DNA from: Diaphorobacter aerolatus
GTDB taxonomy: Bacteria > Pseudomonadota > Gammaproteobacteria > Burkholderiales > Burkholderiaceae_C
Reading direction: 5' to 3'
DNA length: 64,000 bases
NCBI RefSeq assembly: GCF_014489535.1
Contig: NZ_CP060783.1
Location: 248,001-312,000, forward strand
Each line of letters starts with the position of its first letter. The first letter of the stretch is position 1. Shown here piece by piece: positions 9,125 to 17,973 of the stretch. The notes under the pieces are model-generated. The model was given only the letters and a program-made list of their open reading frames with translations, made no database searches and was not told where the DNA came from. Position numbers and translations under genes: made by a program.

Positions 9125-10228
9125 GTGGCTGAGAGTGTTGACTGTGTGGTGATAGGAGCGGGCGTCGTCGGTCTCGCGGTGGCGCGGGCGCTGGCCGTGC
9201 GCGGACGAGAGGTGCTGGTGCTGGAGGCGGCCAATGCGATCGGCACGGAAACATCCTCGCGCAACAGCGAGGTGATCCATGCGGGTATCTACTACCCGCA
9301 GGGTTCGCTCAAGGCGCGGCTTTGCGTACAGGGCAAGGAACTGCTCTATGACTTTTGCGAGCAGCGCGGCATTGCGCACCGGCGCTGCGGCAAGTTGATC
9401 GTCGCGACCTCGGAAGAGCAACGCGCCAGGCTGGACAGCATTGCGCAACACGCCGCTGCGAACGGCGTGAACGATTTGCGGCTGCTCACGCGCGACGAGG
9501 CGAGGGCGCTCGAGCCCGCGCTCGAATGCGTGGCCGCGCTGCTCTCGCCGAGCACCGGCATCGTGGACAGTCACGCGCTGATGCTGTCGTTGCTCGGCGA
9601 CGTGGAAAACCACGGCGGCGCTCTCGCTTTGCAGTCGGTGGTGGCGCGCGCCGAATGCCTGCCAGAAGGCATTCTGGTGCACGCCGCAGACGGCACTGAA
9701 CTGCTGGCCAAAGTGGTGGTCAACGCGGGCGGCCTGCACGCGCCCGATCTCGCGCGCCGGTTTGCCGGACTTGCGGCGGAACACGTACCGCGCGCCTACT
9801 ACGCCAAGGGCAACTACTTCACGCTCGGCAGCCGGGCGCCGTTCACGCATCTGATCTATCCCGTGCCCGAGGCCGCGGGACTCGGCGTGCACCTGACGCT
9901 CGATCTCGGCGGACAGGCCAAGTTCGGTCCCGATGTCGAATGGGTGGACGGCCCCGATCAACTGGTGGTTGATCCAGCGCGCTGCGCGGGCTTTTATGGC
10001 GAGGTGCGCAAATACTGGCCCGGTCTGCCCGACGATTCGCTGTCGGCGGGTTATGCCGGTATTCGTCCGAAGATCAACGGTCCGCACGAGCCATCGGCCG
10101 ATTTCGTGATCCAGGGCAGCGCGGTGCATGGCATCGCCGGACTGGTGAACCTGTTTGGCATCGAGTCTCCCGGCCTGACCAGTTCGCTGGCGATCGGAGA
10201 GCACGTGGCGCAACTCCTTGAACTTTGA
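9125..10228 (+). CDS. FAD-dependent oxidoreductase, L-2-hydroxyglutarate dehydrogenase-like (GTG start)
   Basis: A DAO-fold flavoprotein of about 367 residues. The Rossmann dinucleotide motif [15 protein letters not shown] is near the N-terminus. Further L2HGDH-type landmarks are [36 protein letters not shown] and the C-terminal [15 protein letters not shown]. It would oxidise a 2-hydroxy acid, passing electrons to the quinone pool. I prefer GTG 9125 because GGAGGG sits 8 bases upstream; the ATG at 9083 lacks a ribosome binding site. It is divergent from the SDR operon and stands alone. Confidence 0.85.
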   Translation: MAESVDCVVIGAGVVGLAVARALAVRGREVLVLEAANAIGTETSSRNSEVIHAGIYYPQGSLKARLCVQGKELLYDFCEQRGIAHRRCGKLIVATSEEQRARLDSIAQHAAANGVNDLRLLTRDEARALEPALECVAALLSPSTGIVDSHALMLSLLGDVENHGGALALQSVVARAECLPEGILVHAADGTELLAKVVVNAGGLHAPDLARRFAGLAAEHVPRAYYAKGNYFTLGSRAPFTHLIYPVPEAAGLGVHLTLDLGGQAKFGPDVEWVDGPDQLVVDPARCAGFYGEVRKYWPGLPDDSLSAGYAGIRPKINGPHEPSADFVIQGSAVHGIAGLVNLFGIESPGLTSSLAIGEHVAQLLEL

Positions 10229-10371
10229 TTGCGGCGGTCGTTACGGCCCCTGCGTTGCCTGGAATTGCCAGGGCCTGTTCGGGCTAAGATGTGGCATAGA
10301 CCTACAAGGGCAGGGAGAGCTTGCGCTTATCTTTGGTCACAACCGCCAACCATTAGAAAGAGGCTTTTGAT

Positions 10372-10680
10372 ATGAGTTCTGCATCCGACAAAATCTCCAG
10401 CGCACAAGAAGATCTGGAAAAACTCGTTGGCGATCTGCGAGGCCTTCTGTCCAGCAAGGATCTGGACAGCCTTCCGGAGATCCGCCAGTTGCGCAAGCGC
10501 CTGGACGAAAGCGTGTACACCGTGCGTGATTCCGCCGTTCGCGCCGCACAGGAAGCCGCTCACCAGGCCAAGGAAGCCGCACGCGTTGCCAATAATTACG
10601 CGCATGACGAACCTTGGCGCGTGGCTACGGCTGCCATGGCTGTTGGCGCGCTGGTGGGCTTCCTGCTCGCCCGCCGCTGA
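10372..10680 (+). CDS. DUF883 (YqjD/ElaB-type) membrane-anchored protein
   Basis: A 102-residue protein: a charged helical N-terminal region (residues 1-75, Ala/Lys/Glu rich, likely coiled coil) and a C-terminal membrane segment ending in GALVGFLLARR. E. coli relatives (YqjD, ElaB) sit in the inner membrane and bind stationary-phase ribosomes; this function is family knowledge only. AGAGG lies 8 bases before the ATG. It is the first of three small genes whose order matches yqjD-yqjE-yqjK. Confidence 0.85.
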   Translation: MSSASDKISSAQEDLEKLVGDLRGLLSSKDLDSLPEIRQLRKRLDESVYTVRDSAVRAAQEAAHQAKEAARVANNYAHDEPWRVATAAMAVGALVGFLLARR

Positions 10681-10769
10681 GTCACGTCCCATTCAATCGC
10701 TCGCACCGGGTAGCCAACGCGCTATCCTGATGCGAGCCAGATCACAACTACAGAGAGGCTAGCGAGCGC

Positions 10770-11165
10770 ATGAACCTGATTGCTATGCTCGGACTGGAAG
10801 GCTTTGTCGCACGTTGGCGCGCCAACGTGATCGAAGGAGCCATCGCGGTCGAGGATCGTATGGAACTGGCCAGCATGGAGTGGGGCGACCAGAAGCGTCG
10901 TCTGGTTCTGCTGGCAGTACTTGGCATCGTGGCCGGTGGGCTCACGGTGATCGCGCTCATCATGCTGTCGCTCGCCATTCTGGTGACCTATTGGGATGAG
11001 CCCAACCGCACCACGGTGGGCTGGCTGCTCGCCGGTGGCTGGGTGCTGCTGTGGGTGATCGTGCTGGTTTCGCTGGCGATGATCGCCAAGCGTGCTGGCA
11101 ACGCGTTTGCGCTCACCAAGCGAGTGCTTGCGCAGGACTGGAAATACGTCAAGGATCAATTGTGA
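10770..11165 (+). CDS. YqjE-like phage-holin-family membrane protein
   Basis: A 131-residue protein with two membrane segments (about residues 47-73 and 83-107) flanked by charged ends, matching the YqjE/holin-superfamily III-like family. GAGAGGCTAGCGAGCGC precedes the ATG. Its stop overlaps the next start as GTGA, implying translational coupling. Function is unknown; the family travels with DUF883 genes and may help anchor or modify the inner membrane. Confidence 0.85.
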   Translation: MNLIAMLGLEGFVARWRANVIEGAIAVEDRMELASMEWGDQKRRLVLLAVLGIVAGGLTVIALIMLSLAILVTYWDEPNRTTVGWLLAGGWVLLWVIVLVSLAMIAKRAGNAFALTKRVLAQDWKYVKDQL

Positions 11166-11533
11166 CGAGCCAAGGTAACACCACCCCCACCCCGGTCGCC
11201 GCGAGAGCGGCGGAAATCGCCGTTCAGCGCGAGTTGGCCATCGACTCGGCGTCGGACGAACAGGCCGTTGTGCTCAAGCGCATTTATGCGCAGCGTGATC
11301 GTATCGAGGCGCGTCGTGTGGCGCTCTCACAGGCGCGGGCTCTGCGCGCACGCAGTGCCGACCACGTCGATTCGGATGCGCCGCTGTTGATGAGACTGAT
11401 CGCGTTCGCCAAGCTGCACCCCGTGGCTGTGGCCGCAGTGGCCGGAGCGGCGCTGTTTGCCGGACCCGCGCGCCTGATGCGTATCGGAGGCATTGTGCTG
11501 CCCATCGTGATGAAGATGCGCAGCGGCAGATAG
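11162..11533 (+). CDS. YqjK-like small protein (GTG start)
   Basis: A 123-residue protein beginning at a GTG that overlaps the yqjE-like TGA. It has an alanine- and arginine-rich helical middle (residues 30-65) and a hydrophobic segment near residues 88-117 (VAAVAGAALFAGPARL). The position after DUF883 and YqjE genes suggests the YqjK role, which is itself undefined. A longer frame from 11051 exists but runs inside the previous gene. A strong terminator follows. Confidence 0.75.
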   Translation: MTSQGNTTPTPVAARAAEIAVQRELAIDSASDEQAVVLKRIYAQRDRIEARRVALSQARALRARSADHVDSDAPLLMRLIAFAKLHPVAVAAVAGAALFAGPARLMRIGGIVLPIVMKMRSGR

Positions 11534-11564
11534 CAACATAGCCGCGTTTTTCGCTGGACGCCTC

Positions 11565-11600
11565 AAGCCCATCGGCGATTGCCCGATGGGCTTTTTGTTT
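11565..11600. terminator. intrinsic terminator, likely bidirectional
   Basis: Stem AAGCCCATCGG(C) paired with GCCCGATGGGCTT, a short loop and TTTTTG after it. It lies between the convergent yqjK-like gene and pyrD. Confidence 0.85.
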
Positions 11601-11616
11601 GTCCCCGGGCTCGCGA

Positions 11617-12666
11617 TCAGCGCTTCATGTTCTTGATCGCTCGCGCTGCCTGACCTATAAGTTCGGGGCCCTTGTAGATCAGGCCGGTATAGATTTGCAC
11701 CACGTCGGCACCCGCGCGAATCTTGCTCACCGCGTCCTGCGCACTCATGATGCCGCCCACGCCGATGATCGGGTAGGCAGGGCCGAGCTGCGCGCGTAGC
11801 TGCGAGATCACACGGTTGCTGGCTTCCAGAACCGGCGCACCACTCAGGCCGCCGGTCTCCTCGGCATGGCGCAGGCCCTTGACGGCGTCGCGGCCAATCG
11901 TGGTGTTGGTGGCGATCACGCCATCCATGCCCTGGCGCTTGAGCGTCGCGGCGATCAACTGAACCTGCGATTCGTCGAGATCGGGTGCGATCTTCACGAA
12001 GATCGGCACGCGGCGGCCATGCTGTGTGGCCAGTTTTTCACGACGCGCGGCGATGGCCGAGAGCAGGCCGTCGAGCGCCGCGTCACTCTGCAATTCGCGC
12101 AGGTTCCTGGTGTTGGGCGAGCTGATGTTCACGGTCACATAGTCCGCGTGGGGATATACGCCTTCAAGGCAGATCAGATAGTCGCTGGTCGCGTCTTCTA
12201 TCGGCGTTGCCGCGTTCTTTCCGATGTTCAGGCCCAGCAGCATGGGTTTGCCCTGCGCACGCGTCTTCGAGCGCTTGACGTTGGCGATGAACGCGTCGAG
12301 TCCTTCGTTGTTGAAGCCCAGACGATTGATCAACGCGTTGGCCTCGGGCAGGCGGAACATGCGCGGCTTGGGGTTTCCCGGTTGGCCCTTGGGTGTGACG
12401 GTGCCGACTTCCACGAAGCCGAACCCCATCGCCGCAAGTCCGTCGATGACGCGCGCATTCTTGTCAAGCCCGGCCGCCATGCCGACGCGATTCGGGAAGC
12501 TCAGGCCCGCAAGCTGCACCGGATCGCTCACGGTCTGGTTGCACCAGGCCCAGGACAACGGCGTGCCCTGGCCGGTCGCCAGCATGTCCATCGTGAATTC
12601 ATGGGCCTTTTCCGCGTCCATGTTGAAGAGAATTGGGCGGGTGAGTGCGTAAGGTAGTAGAGACAT
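11617..12666 (-). CDS. pyrD: dihydroorotate dehydrogenase (quinone), class 2
   Basis: A 349-residue class 2 dihydroorotate dehydrogenase, the FMN enzyme that oxidises dihydroorotate to orotate in pyrimidine synthesis and donates electrons to quinone at the inner membrane. Seen: a short N-terminal amphipathic region, [20 protein letters not shown], the VNISSPNT segment with the catalytic Ser typical of class 2, FVKIAPDL, and the FMN phosphate site [11 protein letters not shown]. Length matches E. coli PyrD. The start is ATG 12664-12666; the open frame runs further upstream into rpiA. Divergent from rpiA with only 35 bases between. Confidence 0.96.
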   Translation of the reverse strand: MSLLPYALTRPILFNMDAEKAHEFTMDMLATGQGTPLSWAWCNQTVSDPVQLAGLSFPNRVGMAAGLDKNARVIDGLAAMGFGFVEVGTVTPKGQPGNPKPRMFRLPEANALINRLGFNNEGLDAFIANVKRSKTRAQGKPMLLGLNIGKNAATPIEDATSDYLICLEGVYPHADYVTVNISSPNTRNLRELQSDAALDGLLSAIAARREKLATQHGRRVPIFVKIAPDLDESQVQLIAATLKRQGMDGVIATNTTIGRDAVKGLRHAEETGGLSGAPVLEASNRVISQLRAQLGPAYPIIGVGGIMSAQDAVSKIRAGADVVQIYTGLIYKGPELIGQAARAIKNMKR

Positions 12667-12701
12667 GGAGATAATTCGAGGTTCAACACGGATTCTCGCC
12701 C

Positions 12702-13400
12702 ATGACGACAACAACCCCCGCTCTTTCTCAGGATCAACTCAAGACCTTGGTCGGCCAGGCCGCGCTGCAATACGTGGTGCCGGGCGAGATCGTCGGCGTG
12801 GGCACGGGCTCGACGGTAAACAAATTCATCGACGCGCTGGCTACCATCAAGGGCCAGATTCTCGGCGCGGTCTCCAGCTCGCTTGCAAGCACCGAGCGCC
12901 TGAAAGCCATTGGCGTGCCGGTGTTCGACGCCAACGAGGTGCAGTCGCTGTCGGTGTATATCGACGGCGCCGACGAGATCGACGCCAAGGGCTACATGGT
13001 CAAGGGCGGCGGCGCGGCCCTCACGCGCGAGAAGATCGTGGCCGCGCTTGCCGGGCAATTCATCTGCATCGCCGACGAGTCCAAACTGGTGGACGCGCTA
13101 GGCGCGTTTCCGCTGCCGGTGGAGGTCATCCCGATGGCGGCGGCGCAGATCCAACGGCGTTTCGAGGCCATGGGCGGGCAGGCCAGCATCCGGTTGAGCG
13201 GTGCCGACGGTCAGCCGCTCGTGACCGACAACGGTCAGCACATCCTTGACGTGCGCGGTCTGCAGATTCGTGAACCCCTGGCTTTCGAAAGCACCGTGAA
13301 CCAATGGCCAGGCGTGGTCACCGTGGGCGTGTTCGCGCACCAGAAGGCCAGCGTTTGCCTTCTGGGCACGGCCTCGGGCGTGCGCACGCTGAAGTTCTGA
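12702..13400 (+). CDS. rpiA: ribose-5-phosphate isomerase A
   Basis: A 232-residue RpiA, interconverting ribose 5-phosphate and ribulose 5-phosphate. All family motifs are present: [15 protein letters not shown] (phosphate loop), [21 protein letters not shown] with the catalytic acid and [12 protein letters not shown]. Length and start ([12 protein letters not shown]) are normal. It shares a very short divergent intergenic region with pyrD, so their promoters must overlap. A strong terminator follows. Confidence 0.96.
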   Translation: MTTTTPALSQDQLKTLVGQAALQYVVPGEIVGVGTGSTVNKFIDALATIKGQILGAVSSSLASTERLKAIGVPVFDANEVQSLSVYIDGADEIDAKGYMVKGGGAALTREKIVAALAGQFICIADESKLVDALGAFPLPVEVIPMAAAQIQRRFEAMGGQASIRLSGADGQPLVTDNGQHILDVRGLQIREPLAFESTVNQWPGVVTVGVFAHQKASVCLLGTASGVRTLKF

Positions 13401-13420
13401 TCGATCTCACCGGCTCAGAA

Positions 13421-13460
13421 AAAAGAAGCGGCTCGACCTGATGGTCGAGCCGCTTCTTTA
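13421..13460. terminator. strong bidirectional intrinsic terminator
   Basis: Perfect stem AAGAAGCGGCTCGAC / GTCGAGCCGCTTCTT with a short loop, A-rich before and T-rich after. It ends rpiA on the plus strand and the DUF4124/glutaredoxin gene on the minus strand. Confidence 0.9.
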
Positions 13461-13482
13461 GGGTTGTCGCAGTGCGGTTCCG

Positions 13483-14196
13483 TCAGAACACCAACCCCGC
13501 AGGATTCGTCGGCGTGGGGCCAGACGGGGCGACCGCATCGGGAGCCGGCGCCGCAGGCAGCGGGCGCGTAGCAGGCTGCTGCGTCGTCTGAGGCGTGGCA
13601 GGCGCAGGCTGCGCGGCGGTTGCCAGCGGCGTGGGCGCGGGGCGCTGGTAGTTCGGTGGCAACTGCGACTTTTTGGGGTAGCCGGCGGCGTCCAGGTACT
13701 GCGTCCATTCCGAGTCCGAAAAACCGCTGAGATGCTGCCCGCCGATGGTTGCGAACGGAATCGAGTTGTTGCCGCCACTCAGCGCCTTGAGCGCGGCAAT
13801 GCTTTCGTTGTTGGTGACCGTGCGCTCGGTGAACGGGACGCCGCGCGCCATGAGCAGATTGCGTGCGCTGTTGCACGGCGCGCAGTCATCGCCGGAATAG
13901 AGCGTGACGGGGAAGCGGCTGGCCACCTGCTGCAACGAGTAGGGCAGCGTGCCGCCCGTAGCGCCGCCGCTGCTCCCGGCTTCTGCGGCGTTGCCGGACA
14001 GCGTGGTTGCACCCCTGCTGCCGTCCTTCGCGCTTTTGCCCGCGTTGTTGGCCGGTGGCTGGTCGGAGAACGTCACCTTGCCGTCGGGACCCACGCTTCG
14101 GTAGATCTGCTGTGCCTCGGCCTGACCCATGGGCAAGAGCGTTGCAGCGCCCAGCAGTGCGGCGGCAAATACGGTCAATTTTCCAACTCGGCTCAT
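13483..14196 (-). CDS. secreted DUF4124 and glutaredoxin-domain protein
   Basis: A 237-residue exported protein. Signal peptide residues 1-29 (LLGAATLLPMGQAEAQ), then a DUF4124 segment (QQIYRSVGPDGKVTFSDQPP), a linker, and a glutaredoxin-like domain with a CAPC redox motif (SGDDCAPCNSARNLL) and the cis-Pro region NSIPFATIGG. The C-terminal 60 residues are a Pro/Ala/Thr-rich tail. It probably acts in the periplasm in thiol-disulfide exchange; partner unknown. The start at 14194-14196 is chosen by the signal peptide; the open frame extends upstream into prlC without family likeness. Confidence 0.85.
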   Translation of the reverse strand: MSRVGKLTVFAAALLGAATLLPMGQAEAQQIYRSVGPDGKVTFSDQPPANNAGKSAKDGSRGATTLSGNAAEAGSSGGATGGTLPYSLQQVASRFPVTLYSGDDCAPCNSARNLLMARGVPFTERTVTNNESIAALKALSGGNNSIPFATIGGQHLSGFSDSEWTQYLDAAGYPKKSQLPPNYQRPAPTPLATAAQPAPATPQTTQQPATRPLPAAPAPDAVAPSGPTPTNPAGLVF

Positions 14197-14279
14197 GGGA
14201 TCCCTCGGTGATTTGGCGGCGTCAAACTCGTCTGCCCGGTGATAGGCAGGCACGATCTTGACACGAAAAAAGCCGCGCT

Positions 14280-16328
14280 TCAATTCGCCATGCCCTGATG
14301 TCGCAGCAGCGCATCGAGCTGCGGCTCGCGGCCACGGAAGGCCTTGAAAGACTCCATCGCCGGGCGTGCGCCTCCCGCTTCGAGAATCGCCTCGCGATAC
14401 TTGCGGCCGGTCTCGGGATTGGGCGAGCCATCGGCCAGCATCGTTTCCTCGAATGCGGCATAGGCGTCTGCCGACAGCACCTCGGCCCACTTGTAGCTGT
14501 AGTAGCCCGCAGCGTAGCCGCCCGCAAAGATGTGGCTGAAGGTGTGCGCCATGCGGTTGTAGGCCGTCGAGGGCAGCACCGCGACCTCGGAGCGTACCTG
14601 CTCCATGACCGGCATGATCGCGTCCTTGGGATCGTGGTCGGTGTGCAGCAGCATGTCGAACAGCGAAAACTCGATCTGGCGCAGCGTCTGCATGCCGGAC
14701 TGAAAATTCTTCGCGGCGATCATCTTGTCGTAGAGCGCGCGCGGCAGCGGCTCGCCGGTATCCACATGCGCGGTCATGTGCTTGAGCACGTCCCATTCCC
14801 AGCAGAAATTTTCCATGAACTGGCTGGGCAGTTCGACCGCATCCCATTCGACACCGGAAATGCCGGCCACGTCGCGCTCGTTGACCTGCGTGAGCATGTG
14901 GTGCAGGCCATGGCCGGTCTCGTGAAAGAGGGTGATCACGTCATCATGCGTGAGCAGCGCGGGCTTGCCTTCGACGCCCTCGGCGAAGTTGCAGACCAGA
15001 TGCGCCACCGGCGTTTGCAGCTTGTGCGTGTCCGGGCGCAGCCAGCGCGTGCGCACGTCGTCCATCCAGGCACCGCCGCGCTTGCCCTTGCGCGCCGGCT
15101 GGTCCAGATAGAACTGACCGACGAGCACGCTGCCCTGCGGCGTCTGACGTTCGATGCGGTAGAACTCCACGGCCGGATTCCACACCGGCGCGTGGTCGCG
15201 GCGGATCGAGACCTCGAACAGCGTCTCGACAATCTTGAACAGGCCCGCGAGCACTTTGGGCGCGGGGAAGTATTGCTTGACCTCCTGCTCGCTGAATGCG
15301 TAGCGGGCCTCCTTGAGCTTCTCGGAGATGAATGGCCAGTCCCAGGGCTGCGGGTCGGAGAGACCCAGATCGGACCTGGCAAACGCGCGCAGATCGGCGA
15401 CATCCTTTTCGCCATAGGGCTTGGCGCGCCGCGCCAGATCGCGCAGAAAATCGACGACTTCGCGGGGCGAATCCGCCATCTTGGGCACCAGCGACACTTC
15501 GCCGAAGTTGTGATAGCCGAGCAGCCTTGCTTCTTCCTGGCGCAGCGCGAGAATTTCCTGCATGTTCGCGGTGTTGTCGAACTTGCGCGCATCGCCAACG
15601 GCCTGATCGGACGCACGCGTCACATAGGCGTAGTACAGCTTTTCGCGCAGCGCGCTGTTCCTCGCGAACTGCATCACCGGCAGGTAGACGGGCAGTTTGA
15701 GCGTGAGCTTGTAGCCTGGCTTTCCATCGGCTTCGGCCGCAGCGCGGGCGGCTTGCTGGATGTCGTCGGGCACACCATCGAGTTCCTCAATCACGGCGTA
15801 ATAGGCGAAGGCATCGGTCGCATCGAGCGCGTTCTCGCTGAACTTCTGGGACAGCTCGGCCATGCGCTCCTGGATCTTGGCAAAGCGCTCCTTGTCGGCC
15901 CCTTGCAGCTCAGCGCCGGACAGCACGAAGCCGCGCATCGCGTGATCCCAGGCCGAGCGCTGCTCCCGGTTGAGCGTTGCGGTGTCGACGGCCTTGTATT
16001 TGGCGTACAGGCGCTCGTCGGCACCCAGCCGGGTCCAGAATTCGGTGACCGCAGGCAGGGCCGCGTTGTAGGCGGCGCGCAGTTCCGGGGTGTCGGCCAC
16101 GCTATTGAGGTGGTTGACTGCGGCCCAGGCGGTTCCCAGCTTTTCGGTCGCGACGTCGAGCACCGCGGAAATATCGTTCCAGCGCGCGGGAAAATCCGAC
16201 TTGGTGACGGTCTCCAGCGCCTCGTTGGCGCGGGCGATCAGTGTGTCGATGGCCGGACCCACATCCGCAGGCTGGATGCGGTCGAATGAGGGCAGGTCGT
16301 ATGGTTCAAGAAGTGGGTTGCTGCTCAT
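14280..16328 (-). CDS. prlC: oligopeptidase A (M3 family metallopeptidase)
   Basis: A 682-residue M3 zinc peptidase of the oligopeptidase A/PrlC type, degrading cytoplasmic peptides such as cleaved signal peptides. The zinc motif is HETGH within LFHETGHGLHHML, followed about 25 residues later by the third ligand Glu in WDAVELPSQFMENF. Length matches E. coli PrlC (680). It lies 76 bases downstream of folD on the same strand and may be co-transcribed. Confidence 0.95.
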   Translation of the reverse strand: MSSNPLLEPYDLPSFDRIQPADVGPAIDTLIARANEALETVTKSDFPARWNDISAVLDVATEKLGTAWAAVNHLNSVADTPELRAAYNAALPAVTEFWTRLGADERLYAKYKAVDTATLNREQRSAWDHAMRGFVLSGAELQGADKERFAKIQERMAELSQKFSENALDATDAFAYYAVIEELDGVPDDIQQAARAAAEADGKPGYKLTLKLPVYLPVMQFARNSALREKLYYAYVTRASDQAVGDARKFDNTANMQEILALRQEEARLLGYHNFGEVSLVPKMADSPREVVDFLRDLARRAKPYGEKDVADLRAFARSDLGLSDPQPWDWPFISEKLKEARYAFSEQEVKQYFPAPKVLAGLFKIVETLFEVSIRRDHAPVWNPAVEFYRIERQTPQGSVLVGQFYLDQPARKGKRGGAWMDDVRTRWLRPDTHKLQTPVAHLVCNFAEGVEGKPALLTHDDVITLFHETGHGLHHMLTQVNERDVAGISGVEWDAVELPSQFMENFCWEWDVLKHMTAHVDTGEPLPRALYDKMIAAKNFQSGMQTLRQIEFSLFDMLLHTDHDPKDAIMPVMEQVRSEVAVLPSTAYNRMAHTFSHIFAGGYAAGYYSYKWAEVLSADAYAAFEETMLADGSPNPETGRKYREAILEAGGARPAMESFKAFRGREPQLDALLRHQGMAN

Positions 16329-16404
16329 GCTGGAATACGTGCTGCCGAATGTCGTGAAATCAAGCGCCGCAGCACGCTGCGACGCCCCGTTTTGTGCAAA
16401 TGGA

Positions 16405-17261
16405 TCAGCCCGCGGCGCGTTCTGCGGACTCCATGGTGTTGACCAGCAGCATCGTAATCGTCATCGGGCCGACACCGCCGGGAACGGGGTAATCCAGCCT
16501 GCGACCTCTTTCACGCCGTCGTAGTCCACGTCGCCACAGAGCTTGCCGTTGTCGTCGCGGTTCATGCCCACGTCGATCACCACCGCGCCGGGCTTGACCA
16601 TGTCCCGGGTCAGCACGTTGCGCTTGCCGACGGCGGCCACCACTACGTCGCCCTGACGTGTCATCGCGCCCAGATCCGGCGTGCCGCTGTGAGTGATGGT
16701 GACCGTGGCATTTGCGGCCAGCAGCATCATCGCCATGGGCTTGCCAACGATGTTGGACCGGCCGATGACCACCGCATGCTTGCCGCGCAGATCCTTCATG
16801 CCGATTGATTCGAGCATCTTCATGCAGCCATACGGGGTGCAGGCCTTGAAGCCGACTTCGCCGACCATCAGCGCTCCGGCGCTCGCCACGTGAAAGCCGT
16901 CCACATCCTTGGCGGGCGAGATGGTTTCAATCACCTTGTGATCGTCGATGTGCTTGGGCAGCGGCAGTTGCACGAGGATGCCATGGATGCTTGGGTCATG
17001 ATTGAGCGCCTCGACACGCTCTAGCAGTTCGGCCTCGGTCATCGCGGCGTCGTACTTTTCCAGCACTGAATGGAAGCCGGCTTCCTCGCAGGCCTTGACC
17101 TTGTTGCGCACGTAGACCTGCGAGGCCTGGTTGTCGCCGACAAGAATCACGGCCAGGCCCGGCGTGATGCCGGATTTCGCCTTCAGTGCAGCGGCGCGCG
17201 CTGCGACTTCGGTGCGGAGTTGGGCGGAGAGGGCCTTGCCGTCGATGATTTGGGCTGTCAT
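16405..17261 (-). CDS. folD: bifunctional methylenetetrahydrofolate dehydrogenase/cyclohydrolase (frameshift near C-terminus)
   Basis: FolD of about 285 residues, giving 10-formyl-THF from 5,10-methylene-THF. Visible: [14 protein letters not shown] with the catalytic Lys, [22 protein letters not shown] (NADP loop). The open frame stops early after [11 protein letters not shown] at about 16461; adding one base to the GGGG run at 16486-16489 restores [18 protein letters not shown] and a normal end at 16405. I treat this as a sequencing artefact. Start is ATG 17259-17261 (MTAQIIDGK). Confidence 0.93.
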
Positions 17262-17349
17262 GGTGCGAGAAAACAAAAGGTCGATGGTGGAAATGAAAAA
17301 GCTGCCGCGCTCTGAAAGGACGCAGGCAGCTCCGGGAGAGGCGAGAAAC

Positions 17350-17973
17350 TCAGGCCTTGGCGGTCGGGCCGAGTGCGATCTTGAGCAGGTCGGCCACGGT
17401 GTTTGCGTTGAGCTTTTCCATGATGTTGGCGCGGTGTGCTTCCACGGTCTTGATGCTGATGCCCAGATCGTCGGCGATCTGCTTGTTCAGGCGACCCGCG
17501 ACGATGCGCTCGAGCACCTGCGACTCGCGGCCCGTGAGCTTGGAGAGCAGCGCGTCGCGGCTGGCGGCCTGCTGGTGGCCGGTGAAAGCCTCGCGAGCGT
17601 GGTCAAGCATGCGTTCGACCAACGGCACCAGTTCATCTTCGTTGAATGGCTTCTGGATGAAGTCGAGCGCACCCTTTTTCATGGTGTTCACGGCCATGGG
17701 CACGTCGCCGTGGCCGGTAATGAACACAATCGGCAAAGGGGAGTTGCGTTCCAGAAGGCGGTCCTGAAGTTCCAGTCCGGTCATGCCGCCCATGCGGATG
17801 TCGACGATCAGGCATGCGACTTCACGCGGATCGTAGCGGGCCAGGAACGACTCGGCAGAATCAAAGCAACGCACGCGATAGTCTTTGCCTTCGAGCAACC
17901 ATTGCAGGGAATCACGTACCGCTTCGTCGTCATCGACGACGTAGATAGTGCCTTTTTTCGGGATCAAGCTCAT
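17350..17973 (-). CDS. FixJ/TtrR-type response regulator
   Basis: A 207-residue regulator: receiver domain at residues 8-122 with acidic pocket DDD at 14-16, phosphoacceptor Asp58 (LIVDIRMGG) and Lys in FIQKPF; LuxR/GerE helix-turn-helix at residues 142-200 ([19 protein letters not shown]). Its ATG overlaps the upstream kinase stop by ATGA, so it is the cognate partner. FixJ-type regulators commonly govern respiration or C4-dicarboxylate use; the target here is not visible. Confidence 0.92.
   Translation of the reverse strand: MSLIPKKGTIYVVDDDEAVRDSLQWLLEGKDYRVRCFDSAESFLARYDPREVACLIVDIRMGGMTGLELQDRLLERNSPLPIVFITGHGDVPMAVNTMKKGALDFIQKPFNEDELVPLVERMLDHAREAFTGHQQAASRDALLSKLTGRESQVLERIVAGRLNKQIADDLGISIKTVEAHRANIMEKLNANTVADLLKIALGPTAKA

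Noticed and set aside
14298..16289. A 663-codon plus-strand frame opposite prlC.
   Set aside because: Shadow of the M3 peptidase, whose HETGH motif is on the minus strand.
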